From Caballeronia udeis (GTDB lineage Bacteria > Pseudomonadota > Gammaproteobacteria > Burkholderiales > Burkholderiaceae): a DNA stretch of 39,697 bases. The translations under genes were made by a program, and so were the position numbers. The DNA lies in the NCBI RefSeq assembly GCF_001544555.2, contig NZ_FCOK02000088.1, positions 1 through 39,697 on the forward strand. The letters are read 5' to 3'. This document shows positions 33,698 to 39,697 of the stretch, piece by piece; position 1 is the stretch's first letter; every line of letters starts with the position of its first letter. Under the pieces are notes generated by a model. It was not told the DNA's origin and ran no database searches. It was given only the letters and a program-made list of their open reading frames with translations.

Positions 33698-35716
33698 ATG
33701 AAGCTCACCCATCGACTCATACGGGCCTACGCGCTGTACACGCTCGGCTTCTTCCTGTTCATCTACGTGATGGCGCGCATAGAGCGCGTAACCGGCCCGG
33801 GCATGTGGATCGGCTACGTGTTCCTGTTCGTGCCCATAGCCGTGTATGCCGTGATCGGCTTGTTGTCGCGGACGTCGGACCTCGTCGAGTATTACGTGGC
33901 CGGGCGGCGCGTACCGTCAGCGTTCAACGGCATGGCCACCGCGGCGGACTGGTTATCGGCGGCGTCGTTCATCGGGCTGGCCGGGTCCATCTATGCAACC
34001 GGCTACGACGGCCTTGCCTACATGATGGGCTGGACCGGGGGCTATTGCCTCGTCGCGTTCCTGCTTGCGCCCTACGTCCGCAAGCTTGCTCGCTACACCA
34101 TTCCCGATTTCCTCGGCACGCGCTTCTCGAGCAACCTCGTGCGAGGGATCGCGGCGTTCGCGGCCATCCTGTGCTCGTTCGTTTATCTCGTCGCACAGAT
34201 CCAGGGCATCGGGCTGATTGCGTCGCGGTTTATCGGTATCGATTTCGCTATCGGCATCTTCTGCGGGCTCGCCGGCATTCTCGTGTGCTCGTTTCTTGGC
34301 GGCATGCGCGCGGTCACGTGGACGCAGGTTGCGCAGTACATCATCCTGATCAGCGCCATGCTGATTCCCGTGTCGATGATTGCGCATCGCGAGGGGCTTG
34401 GCTGGTTGCCGCAGCTTTCCTACGGGCGTTTGCTGGAGCGTGTGGAGGTGCTTGAGCGGCTGGTTGAACGCTCTCCCGAGGAAGCCAGGGTTCGCGACGA
34501 CTACAAGCGCCAGGCGCAGCAGATCCAGACGCAGATCGATGCGTTGCCGGCGTCGTTTCATACCGGGCAGGCGCGGCTGGTGGAGGAGATCGCGGATCTG
34601 CGCCGGCACAACGGGCCGCTGCGCGATATCAGCGAGCGGGAGCGCGAACTGGCGTCGTTCCCGAAAAATCCCACCGAGGCGAATGTGCAATGGAGCCATG
34701 CCCGCGATGCGATGCTCGAACGCGCGGCGCCACCGGTGCCCATGGCCGAAGCATTCCCCCCTTCCGACGATGAAAGCGCGCGGCTGCACCGGCGGAATTT
34801 CCTGTCGTTGCTGCTATGTCTGTCGGTGGGAACGGCGAGCCTGCCGCATATCCTGACGCGCTACAACACGACGACATCCGTGGCTTCCGCGCGGCGTTCG
34901 GTCGGCTGGACGCTGTTTTTCGTCGCGCTGTTCTATGTGACCGTGCCCGTGCTCGCGGTGCTGATCAAGTACGAGATGCTGACGGGAATCGTCGGGCACA
35001 AGTTCGCTGACCTTCCTGCCTGGGTCATGCAATGGCGCAAGGTGGAGCCGTATCTGATTCGTATCGGCGATGTAAACGGCGACGGCATCGTGCGCTGGTC
35101 CGGTATCCAGATGCAGCCGGATATGGTGGTGCTCGCCGCGCCCGAGATTGCGGGGCTGCCGTATGTGATGTCGGGGTTGATCGCGGCGGGCGCGCTGGCC
35201 GCGGCGCTTTCCACCGCAGACGGCCTGCTGCTGACGATTGCGAATGCGCTCTCGCACGACGTCTATTACTGCATGGTCGACAAGACCGCGAGTAGTCAGC
35301 GAAGGGTGACCATATCGAAGATATTGCTGCTGGGCGTGGCATTGTTTGCTTCTTACGTGGCTTCGCTCAATACCGGGAATATCTTGTTCCTGGTGGGGGC
35401 GGCGTTTTCGTTGGCGGCGTCCAGTTTGTTTCCGGCGCTTGTGCTGGGGGTGTTCTGGAAGCGGACCACCAAGCTTGGGGCGGTCGCGGGGATGCTGGCG
35501 GGTTTGAGCGTGTGCGTCTATTACATTGTGTCGACGTACCCGTTTTTCACGCAGATGACGGGGTTCTCGGGTGCGAGGTGGTTTGGAATCGAGTCGATCA
35601 GTTCGGGGGTGTTTGGAGTGCCGGCGGGGTTCGTGGTGGCCGTGGTGGTGAGTTTGGTTGATCGGAAACCGGATGCGTATACGAGGGCGTTGGTGGATTA
35701 CATCCGGCATCCGTGA
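33698..35716 (+). CDS. Sodium:solute symporter, VC_2705 subfamily
   Basis: A 672-residue SSS-family transporter, likely importing acetate or a related carboxylate given the neighbours acs and DUF4212. The motifs YYVAGRRVPSAFNGMATAADWLSAASFIGLAG and RKLARYTIPDFLGTRF are typical. A hydrophilic, charged, coiled-coil-like region at about residues 235-362 (LLERVEVLERLVERSPEEARVR and further) interrupts the helices, longer than in standard symporters. The 3' end (35477-35716) is repeated after the PAAR cassette at 38071-38310. Confidence 0.92.
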   Translation: MKLTHRLIRAYALYTLGFFLFIYVMARIERVTGPGMWIGYVFLFVPIAVYAVIGLLSRTSDLVEYYVAGRRVPSAFNGMATAADWLSAASFIGLAGSIYATGYDGLAYMMGWTGGYCLVAFLLAPYVRKLARYTIPDFLGTRFSSNLVRGIAAFAAILCSFVYLVAQIQGIGLIASRFIGIDFAIGIFCGLAGILVCSFLGGMRAVTWTQVAQYIILISAMLIPVSMIAHREGLGWLPQLSYGRLLERVEVLERLVERSPEEARVRDDYKRQAQQIQTQIDALPASFHTGQARLVEEIADLRRHNGPLRDISERERELASFPKNPTEANVQWSHARDAMLERAAPPVPMAEAFPPSDDESARLHRRNFLSLLLCLSVGTASLPHILTRYNTTTSVASARRSVGWTLFFVALFYVTVPVLAVLIKYEMLTGIVGHKFADLPAWVMQWRKVEPYLIRIGDVNGDGIVRWSGIQMQPDMVVLAAPEIAGLPYVMSGLIAAGALAAALSTADGLLLTIANALSHDVYYCMVDKTASSQRRVTISKILLLGVALFASYVASLNTGNILFLVGAAFSLAASSLFPALVLGVFWKRTTKLGAVAGMLAGLSVCVYYIVSTYPFFTQMTGFSGARWFGIESISSGVFGVPAGFVVAVVVSLVDRKPDAYTRALVDYIRHP

Positions 35717-35803
35717 AGAGGATTTATTTGCGGTTTTGGTTGCGGCCAAAAACAAAAAACCCGCGTCGGCACAAGGCTCGATGCGGGTTTTGGTGCTGTT
35801 CGA
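35477..35803 (+). repeat. Direct repeat, left copy (symporter 3' end plus terminator)
   Basis: The last 240 bp of the symporter gene and the 87 bp behind it recur at 38071-38397. By eye there are 11 mismatches and no gaps in 327 bp; ten are in the coding part and one at the last bases. The two copies flank the PAAR-metallopeptidase-lipoprotein cassette (35804-38070). Confidence 0.92.
35756..35795 (+). terminator. Rho-independent terminator of the symporter gene
   Basis: AAAACCCGC and GCGGGTTTT enclose an 18-base loop (GTCGGCACAAGGCTCGAT), with an A-rich left flank and T-rich right flank. The identical structure is repeated at 38350-38389. Confidence 0.75.
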
Positions 35804-35989
35804 AGTTATATACGTCCTCCGTTCCTTTTCATCGAAGCACTCAATCTAGCTTTTGCCGACTATACGAACTTAACCGACTCGCAGGGAAAAGTCTCAACGT
35901 TGGATTATTTTTGACAAATTTACTGATGAATGGACGCTATTCTGTATAGGAGCCAGTCGGTGTAGATAAATTAAATAGGAGACTTAAGC
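35804..35989 (+). promoter_or_regulatory. AT-rich promoter region of the PAAR cassette
   Basis: The segment is clearly richer in AT than its surroundings. TTGACA at 35911-35916 is a perfect -35 hexamer, with weak -10 candidates 19-22 bp downstream (GCTATT, TATTCT). AGGAG at 35977-35981 is the ribosome site of the first gene. The cassette seems to have its own promoter. Confidence 0.45.
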
Positions 35990-36367
35990 ATGTCAGAACA
36001 GAAGAAAGAAATGGCCTACCTTTTTGTGGCCATCGGTTCACGTACTAGGGACGGAGGACATGTCACACGCGTATCGACGAAGGCGGAATACAAAGGAACG
36101 GCACTGGCCCGTGTCGGCGATATCGTCACACACGACGATGGCAGCGAGGCCACCATAATCGACGGCGCCGGGTTCGCTGCCGCTTGGGGAGACAAGCCGT
36201 TCGCGCTGGTTGGTTCTCGGCTGAGCAACGACGACACGATCACGGAAACATTGCAGGATGGATTCGGCATCACGGTTCGCGACGGCAAACCGGTTCCCGG
36301 CCTGTTCGATCCCGCTTATACGCTGCCACCGATTGTCGACACGGACGGCGGGGTCAGCCATGCGTAG
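35990..36367 (+). CDS. Stand-alone PAAR-type protein
   Basis: A 125-residue PAAR-repeat protein, the type that sharpens the VgrG spike of the type VI secretion system. The core is ARVGDIVTHDDGSEATIIDGAGFAA, KPFALVGSRLSNDDTI and GFGITVRDGKPVPGLFDP, the usual PAAR-like pattern of beta-hairpins. No signal peptide or toxin part is attached. A good ribosome site (AGGAG) is nine bases before the ATG. The stop overlaps the start of the next gene by eight bases. No T6SS structural gene or vgrG is in the window, so it must work with a system coded elsewhere. Confidence 0.85.
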   Translation: MSEQKKEMAYLFVAIGSRTRDGGHVTRVSTKAEYKGTALARVGDIVTHDDGSEATIIDGAGFAAAWGDKPFALVGSRLSNDDTITETLQDGFGITVRDGKPVPGLFDPAYTLPPIVDTDGGVSHA

Positions 36368-37469
36368 GGCGGCGGTTCGGCATGGCGATCCGACCACGAC
36401 GCGCGGTTTTGTCATGGCCTACTCATCGACGTTTCACGATGACGGGAGGAAGATTGCCCTCAGCGGTGATGAGGCGACCTGCGGTAACTGCAAGGGTGCA
36501 TTCAAGATATATGGCACTGGCAAAGGAATATCGGAAAAAGGACGGGACGCTGTTCTCGACGGAGATCCCGTGCTGTGCCCGTGCGGAAAGAACAGGGTTA
36601 TCGTGGGAGATAACCCGGGGATTTTTCTCACCACGAACGAAGAATCGGCGATCGTGAGGGTCGCTGCGGGAAGCTTCGGCATTGCTCCAACTTTGGCCCC
36701 GTCAGCGCGAGTTGTCGACGCTGACGATTCCGAAGGAACCTATCCGGCCCCCGTATCCGATGCAAAGGGCAAAACGGACTGCTCCTATCTCGATGGTTCG
36801 ACAGCTCGCATTGACGCACCGGCTGACTTCTATAAACATGTAAACAGCGTCGTAGTAAGGCCCGGCCAGCAAACTACCTTCGACTTTCCCGGTGGAGGGC
36901 CCGGCGTTGCAACTGAGTACGCAGCAACAGTGAACGGGCGTCCGGTCAATATCTACGTGCCCGCGCAAGCTCCGAAGCAAGGATACGGCGTACCTGGTCA
37001 GCAAGAGATCGCGAAAGCGCTTGAGGCCGTTCCGCCGCAGCAGTACAAAGACCTTAAGCGCGTGTCAATCAACCCGGTGGCCAATTTGCAAGACGCAATC
37101 TGGCAAAGGAAATATAACGATCCGGAGTTCTCTTCGGGGGCAACTGCCAGTATCGACCAAGGCGTTGCCTTCTATCCGTGGAAAGGCGTGTCAACTTTTC
37201 CACAGAGATACATTGATAGCACGATGTTGCATGAAACGGGACACCTGTGGAGCGAGGGTTTATGGAGCGATCCGGAAAAGAAACGGGAATGGCAGGATGC
37301 CGTAGCCAGCGATAGACAGGCACCGTCGCAATACGCGCAAAAGAACGTGACTGAAGACTTCGCTGAGTCCGCCAACATGTACTGGTCGAGCAAAGGAACG
37401 CCTTGCGAGACCGAAGGGCGCGACCGCTATCCCGCACGTTTCACTTACTTCGACAAAATTTCAAGATGA
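36360..37469 (+). CDS. PAAR-like domain fused to lethal-factor-like zinc metallopeptidase (putative T6SS effector)
   Basis: A 369-residue two-part protein. Residues 1-85 form a Cys-containing PAAR-like domain: RHGDPTTTRGFVMA, GDEATCGNCKGAFKIYGTG and DGDPVLCPCGKNRVI, with Cys41, Cys44, Cys73 and Cys75. A linker of about 100 residues follows. The C-terminal part has the zinc motif H291-E-T-G-H295, then Tyr325 and Glu332 within SQYAQKNVTEDFAES. Tyr and Glu seven residues apart, with E-x-F-A-E, is what anthrax lethal factor (Tyr728/Glu735) and Zmp1/PPEP-1 (Tyr178/Glu185) show. I infer a T6SS-delivered protease; the target is unknown. There is no signal peptide, as expected. ATG 36360 was chosen because PAAR homology begins there and it overlaps the previous gene; the stop overlaps the next start (ATGA). 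Confidence 0.8.
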   Translation: MRRAAVRHGDPTTTRGFVMAYSSTFHDDGRKIALSGDEATCGNCKGAFKIYGTGKGISEKGRDAVLDGDPVLCPCGKNRVIVGDNPGIFLTTNEESAIVRVAAGSFGIAPTLAPSARVVDADDSEGTYPAPVSDAKGKTDCSYLDGSTARIDAPADFYKHVNSVVVRPGQQTTFDFPGGGPGVATEYAATVNGRPVNIYVPAQAPKQGYGVPGQQEIAKALEAVPPQQYKDLKRVSINPVANLQDAIWQRKYNDPEFSSGATASIDQGVAFYPWKGVSTFPQRYIDSTMLHETGHLWSEGLWSDPEKKREWQDAVASDRQAPSQYAQKNVTEDFAESANMYWSSKGTPCETEGRDRYPARFTYFDKISR

Positions 37470-38059
37470 ACTCTGCCGTGCGACTAATCATCATCGCTGG
37501 GTTTTGCGCACTTACGTGCGGGTGCACGGCGAATACTAGAGCAACGAATATGACACAGCGTTTTCCACCGGGTGCTCAAGACCCTAAGTCACCTCACCCG
37601 GGCTCTATTGAAGCCAAATACTATTGGAATGACTCGAAGGAAACATGGCCGATATCTGATTTACCGGAAAGCTTTATTTTTCGCTGTTTCGATAAGAACG
37701 GTGAACGCGCGCAGCGTGTGAATGCTGCGTGGTGTATTCCAGTCGTCGAGGTCGAGACGGTTTCGGTCGACGAGAACGGAAATCCCGTTGTTCCGAAAGA
37801 GGCGGATTCAGTGTCGATCTCAGAATATGGCCCGGGGCATACGTTCATCCAGCATACGCAATCAGTTCCACATCTAAAACGCCAGCGCGAACTGGATAGG
37901 CAGCGGCAGAGTACTCCACAGGACGCCACCACGCCCCAACGCCCACAATCGTTTAAACCCAATCAGTCCAACTACACCTTATCGGATTATCGCGAGCCAC
38001 CGTGGCAAGGGCAATTGGGCTGGTGGGCAAGACTTAAAGCCTGGATTGGGTTCGGCTGA
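37466..38059 (+). CDS. Putative lipoprotein, candidate immunity protein
   Basis: A 197-residue protein that I do not recognise. The N-terminus MNSAVRLIIIAGFCALTCGC is a signal sequence with a Cys at residue 20 in the setting L-T-C-G-C, an imperfect but plausible lipobox. The mature part is polar, rich in Pro, Gln and Ser, with a Pro/Thr/Gln linker and a Trp-rich end (PPWQGQLGWWARLKAWIGFG). It overlaps the metallopeptidase stop by four bases. The position directly after the toxin and the envelope location are what immunity proteins against periplasm-acting T6SS effectors look like, but this is inference. AGA and CTA codons are commoner than in the neighbours. The stop is 11 bp before the repeat. 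Confidence 0.7.
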   Translation: MNSAVRLIIIAGFCALTCGCTANTRATNMTQRFPPGAQDPKSPHPGSIEAKYYWNDSKETWPISDLPESFIFRCFDKNGERAQRVNAAWCIPVVEVETVSVDENGNPVVPKEADSVSISEYGPGHTFIQHTQSVPHLKRQRELDRQRQSTPQDATTPQRPQSFKPNQSNYTLSDYREPPWQGQLGWWARLKAWIGFG

Positions 38060-38070
38060 TTCCTGAACTC

Positions 38071-38310
38071 GGGGCGGTCGCGGGGATGCTGGCGGGTTTG
38101 ATCGTGTGCGTTTACTACATCGTGTCGACGTACCCGTTTTTCACGCAGATGACGGGGTTCTCGGGTGCGTGGTGGTTTGGAATCGAGTCGATCAGTTCGG
38201 GGGTGTTTGGAGTGCCGGCGGGGTTTGTGGTGGCCGTGGTAGTGAGTTTGGTTGATCAGAAACCGGATGCGTATACGAGGGCGTTGATGGATTGCATCCG
38301 GCATCCGTGA
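38071..38310 (+). pseudogene. Duplicated 3' fragment of the symporter gene
   Basis: The fragment encodes the last 79 residues of the upstream symporter (GAVAGMLAGL to ALMDCIRHP) and has no start of its own. Compared with 35477-35716 there are ten base changes: five change the protein (Ser-Ile, Arg-Trp, Arg-Gln, Val-Met, Tyr-Cys) and five are silent. The high share of replacement changes suggests loss of selection in this copy. Confidence 0.9.
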
Positions 38311-38397
38311 AGAGGATTTATTTGCGGTTTTGGTTGCGGCCAAAAACAAAAAACCCGCGTCGGCACAAGGCTCGATGCGGGTTTTGGTGCTGCTCGA
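38071..38397 (+). repeat. Direct repeat, right copy
   Basis: Matches 35477-35803 without gaps. After the stop codon the 87 bp with the terminator hairpin (38350-38389) are identical except for one base close to the end. It stops 18 bp before the tRNA-Ser gene. Confidence 0.92.
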
Positions 38398-38414
38398 CAA
38401 GGTGAAACGTATTC

Positions 38415-38504
38415 TGGCGGAGAGACGGGGATTCGAACCCCGGTTAGGTTTGACCCTAAACACGCTTTCCAGGCGTGCGACTTAAACCGCTCATCCATCT
38501 CTCC
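38415..38504 (-). tRNA. tRNA-Ser (GGA anticodon)
   Basis: On the minus strand 90 bases begin GGAGAGATGGATGAGCGG and end with the encoded CCA. The acceptor stem GGAGAGA/TCTCTCC is intact, the anticodon loop reads CTGGAAA giving anticodon GGA, and a long variable arm (GTTTAGGGTCAAACCTAAC region) and T-arm GGGGTTCGAATCCCC mark a class II serine tRNA. The 3' end points to the duplicated symporter fragment and the PAAR cassette. Confidence 0.97.
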
Positions 38505-38614
38505 AGCAAGTCGCGGATTATAGCAAACTCGCGCAGCTCTGCCAGCCCCCTTGTTGAGAAGACATTTGAAACGGCCCGATCGATTGCGTGGGCTATCACC
38601 GAACGAGGAATTCC

Positions 38615-38911
38615 ATGCGTATGCGTAACCCGCCGCATCCCGGCGAAATTCTTTCCGAACTCTGGCTTCAGCCGCTGGATCTGTCGATAACGCACGCCGC
38701 CGAAGGCCTCGACGTGTCGCGCGAAACGCTGTCTGAGATCGTTGACGGGCGCGCGGCCATCAGTCCGGAAATAGCGATTCGACTTGGGCTCGCGTTTGGC
38801 AAAAGCGCCGAGTCCTGGCTAACTCATCAGGCTGCGTTCGACCTCCGGCAAGCGCATCAGAAGAGGGACGCGTTGTGCAAGGTCACTCCCCCGCACCCAC
38901 AAACGGATTAA
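38615..38911 (+). CDS. HigA/VapI-type antitoxin without adjacent toxin
   Basis: A 98-residue XRE helix-turn-helix protein. The start PPHPGEILSELWLQPLDLSITHAAEGLDVSRETLSEIVDGRAAIS is the typical HigA/VapI block (residues 4-48), followed by the helix SPEIAIRLGLAFGKSAESWL. A GAGGAATTCC site precedes the ATG. A HigB toxin gene would normally lie just upstream, but only about 110 bp separate this gene from the tRNA, with no HigB-like sequence. It may be an orphan that now regulates other genes. Its 3' end overlaps that of vapC by 29 bp in opposite direction. Confidence 0.88.
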   Translation: MRMRNPPHPGEILSELWLQPLDLSITHAAEGLDVSRETLSEIVDGRAAISPEIAIRLGLAFGKSAESWLTHQAAFDLRQAHQKRDALCKVTPPHPQTD

Positions 38912-39293
38912 CAATCCGTAACCTCTCATCGATAACCAACCCGTCATGCATGTCCTCGGAGTAAAGGACATCGCATTCGGCGAGTAGCGCCGCTGCTGCA
39001 ATCATCGAGTCATAGACTGACAGCCCGTACCGCTCGGAAATCCGCCGACCGGTGTCGTGGGTTTCCACAGTCAGCGGCTCAGTCGTGCATACCGCCCGGA
39101 CTGCGTCCAGCACATCGTTTGTCTCGTGCCACGACATGGCCAGCTTGTGCCGGGTGACATTGGCCACCTCGTTCAGCACTTGAACGCTGATGACGCCGCC
39201 TTCCGCCATCAAACCCTCGGCGCGGTCCGCTTTTGCCGCGTCGCCGGACAGGAGGTAAAGCGCCACGTTGCTATCCAGGAAGACCTTAGCCAT
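38883..39293 (-). CDS. vapC: PIN-domain toxin (VapC type)
   Basis: A 136-residue PIN-domain ribonuclease. The acidic metal-binding residues are Asp7 (VFLDSN), Glu42 (LNEVANV), Asp95 (SVYDSMIAAAA) and Asp114/Asp117 (YSEDMHDG). Such toxins cut RNA, often tRNA, when freed from the antitoxin. The ATG overlaps the stop of the antitoxin gene by eight bases, the usual order antitoxin-toxin. MAKVFLDSN was taken as start; the frame is open upstream inside the antitoxin gene, which is a shadow. Confidence 0.92.
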   Translation of the reverse strand: MAKVFLDSNVALYLLSGDAAKADRAEGLMAEGGVISVQVLNEVANVTRHKLAMSWHETNDVLDAVRAVCTTEPLTVETHDTGRRISERYGLSVYDSMIAAAALLAECDVLYSEDMHDGLVIDERLRIVNPFVGAGE

Positions 39294-39519
39294 CGCGATT
39301 GGCGTCGTCGCGGTTGAACGTGAAATCGGCGGGTAAGCGCCCGCGGTATTGGCGAAGTCGATCGAGCAACGCGCGACCGGTCGGCTTTTTCTTGATCTGG
39401 AATTCGCGCGCACCCGCAATGACAACCTCGACGTCGTCGCCTTCGTGCAACTCAAGCGCTTCCACCACCGCAGCAGGGAGGCGGATCGCCAGACTGTTGC
39501 CCCACTTTGATACCTGCAT
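39286..39519 (-). CDS. vapB: AbrB/MazE-like antitoxin of the VapBC pair
   Basis: A 77-residue swapped-hairpin AbrB-type protein: MQVSKWGNSLAIRLPAAVVEALELHEGDDVEVVIAG is the DNA-binding part, and the C-terminal 35 residues (KKPTGRALLDRLRQYRGRLPADF) would wrap the toxin. It is the first gene of the pair, with a GAGG ribosome site and a perfect 10-bp palindrome just upstream, so self-regulation is likely. Confidence 0.92.
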   Translation of the reverse strand: MQVSKWGNSLAIRLPAAVVEALELHEGDDVEVVIAGAREFQIKKKPTGRALLDRLRQYRGRLPADFTFNRDDANRDG

Positions 39520-39529
39520 GATCGCCTCT

Positions 39530-39560
39530 TTGGATATACGTCAAGACATTGTATATCCAA
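39530..39560. promoter_or_regulatory. Palindromic operator of the vapBC pair
   Basis: TTGGATATAC (39530-39539) and GTATATCCAA (39551-39560) are exact inverted copies with an 11-bp spacer. On the minus strand TTGGAT and TATATC, 16 bp apart, could be -35 and -10, so the palindrome overlaps the promoter, as expected for an AbrB-type autorepressor. Confidence 0.75.
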
Positions 39561-39581
39561 CGAGTATCAGGCGTCGACCGC

Positions 39582-39697
39582 TCACCCCCGCTGCTTCACC
39601 TCGAGCCGGAACTTATGCAACAACGGTTCCGTATACCCGCTCGGCTGCGCACGCCCCTCAAACACCAGCGCCTTCGCCGCCTTGAAAGCCAGCGATG
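39582..39697 (-). CDS. glcB: Malate synthase G, C-terminal end (partial)
   Basis: The last 38 residues of a gene that continues beyond the window edge. The end AKALVFEGRAQPSGYTEPLLHKFRLEVKQRG matches the C-terminal QPxGYTEPxLH block of malate synthase G, which condenses glyoxylate and acetyl-CoA. Only this part is seen, so the name rests on a short motif. It would fit functionally with acs and acetate use. Confidence 0.75.
   Translation of the reverse strand, partial: SLAFKAAKALVFEGRAQPSGYTEPLLHKFRLEVKQRG

Noticed and set aside
38415..38504. tRNA-Ser as attachment site of an integrative element
   Set aside because: No integrase is present and no second copy of the tRNA 3' end was found; the duplicated sequence belongs to the symporter gene instead.

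Overview
The window is a chromosomal segment of a high-GC betaproteobacterium, most likely Burkholderiaceae of the Paraburkholderia/Caballeronia/Burkholderia type. The pointers are the ftrABCD-type iron uptake operon, hemP, a DUF3563 micro-protein, the hbdH-patatin (DUF3734) pair, and the acs-DUF4212-symporter block. No phage, plasmid or IS genes are seen. Most of the window is ordinary chromosome, with an accessory stretch at the right end.

Layout. (1) 0.3-2.9 kb is a small copper-response patch: a CopZ-like chaperone overlapping an RmlD-like reductase gene, a divergent CueR with a clear CueR box, and a periplasmic DUF305 protein. (2) 3-12 kb holds housekeeping genes: rlmJ, an aldo/keto reductase, 3-hydroxybutyrate dehydrogenase with a patatin-like lipase, an aromatic/aspartate aminotransferase, and uvrB. 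(3) 12-16.6 kb holds iron and haem functions: Fur box, ftrABCD, a GlcG/HbpS protein, and hemP with its own Fur box. (4) 16.7-19.8 kb has a DUF1857 protein, OsmC, and pirin divergent from a LysR regulator. (5) 20-23.3 kb is one large protein of eight Ig-like repeats with an RTX-like C-terminus. (6) 23.5-27.9 kb is again iron: exbD, exbB, tonB, a possible 20-residue membrane peptide, bfd with a Fur box, murI and bfr. (7) 28-35.7 kb is central metabolism: class I fumarase, YqhA, a decayed EamA transporter, acs, and a two-subunit DUF4212/sodium:solute symporter. (8) 35.8-39.6 kb is an accessory hotspot around a tRNA-Ser, running up to the 3' end of a malate synthase G gene.

The most interesting part is at 35.8-38.4 kb. 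The last 240 bp of the symporter gene, its stop and its terminator are present twice, as direct repeats of 327 bp with 11 mismatches and no indels. Between the repeats sits a compact three-gene cassette with overlapping frames: a stand-alone PAAR-type protein; a Cys-rich PAAR-like domain fused to a zinc metallopeptidase; and a small lipoprotein. The peptidase has HETGH followed by Tyr, seven residues, Glu, then D-F-A-E, which is the active-site spacing of anthrax lethal factor and PPEP/Zmp1 peptidases. I read this as an orphan type VI secretion effector-immunity module that arrived by homologous recombination in the 3' end of the symporter gene. On the other side of the tRNA lie a HigA-type antitoxin gene without its toxin and a complete VapBC-type pair with a clear palindromic operator.

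All calls are by eye from the sequence and remembered family features. No database search was possible.
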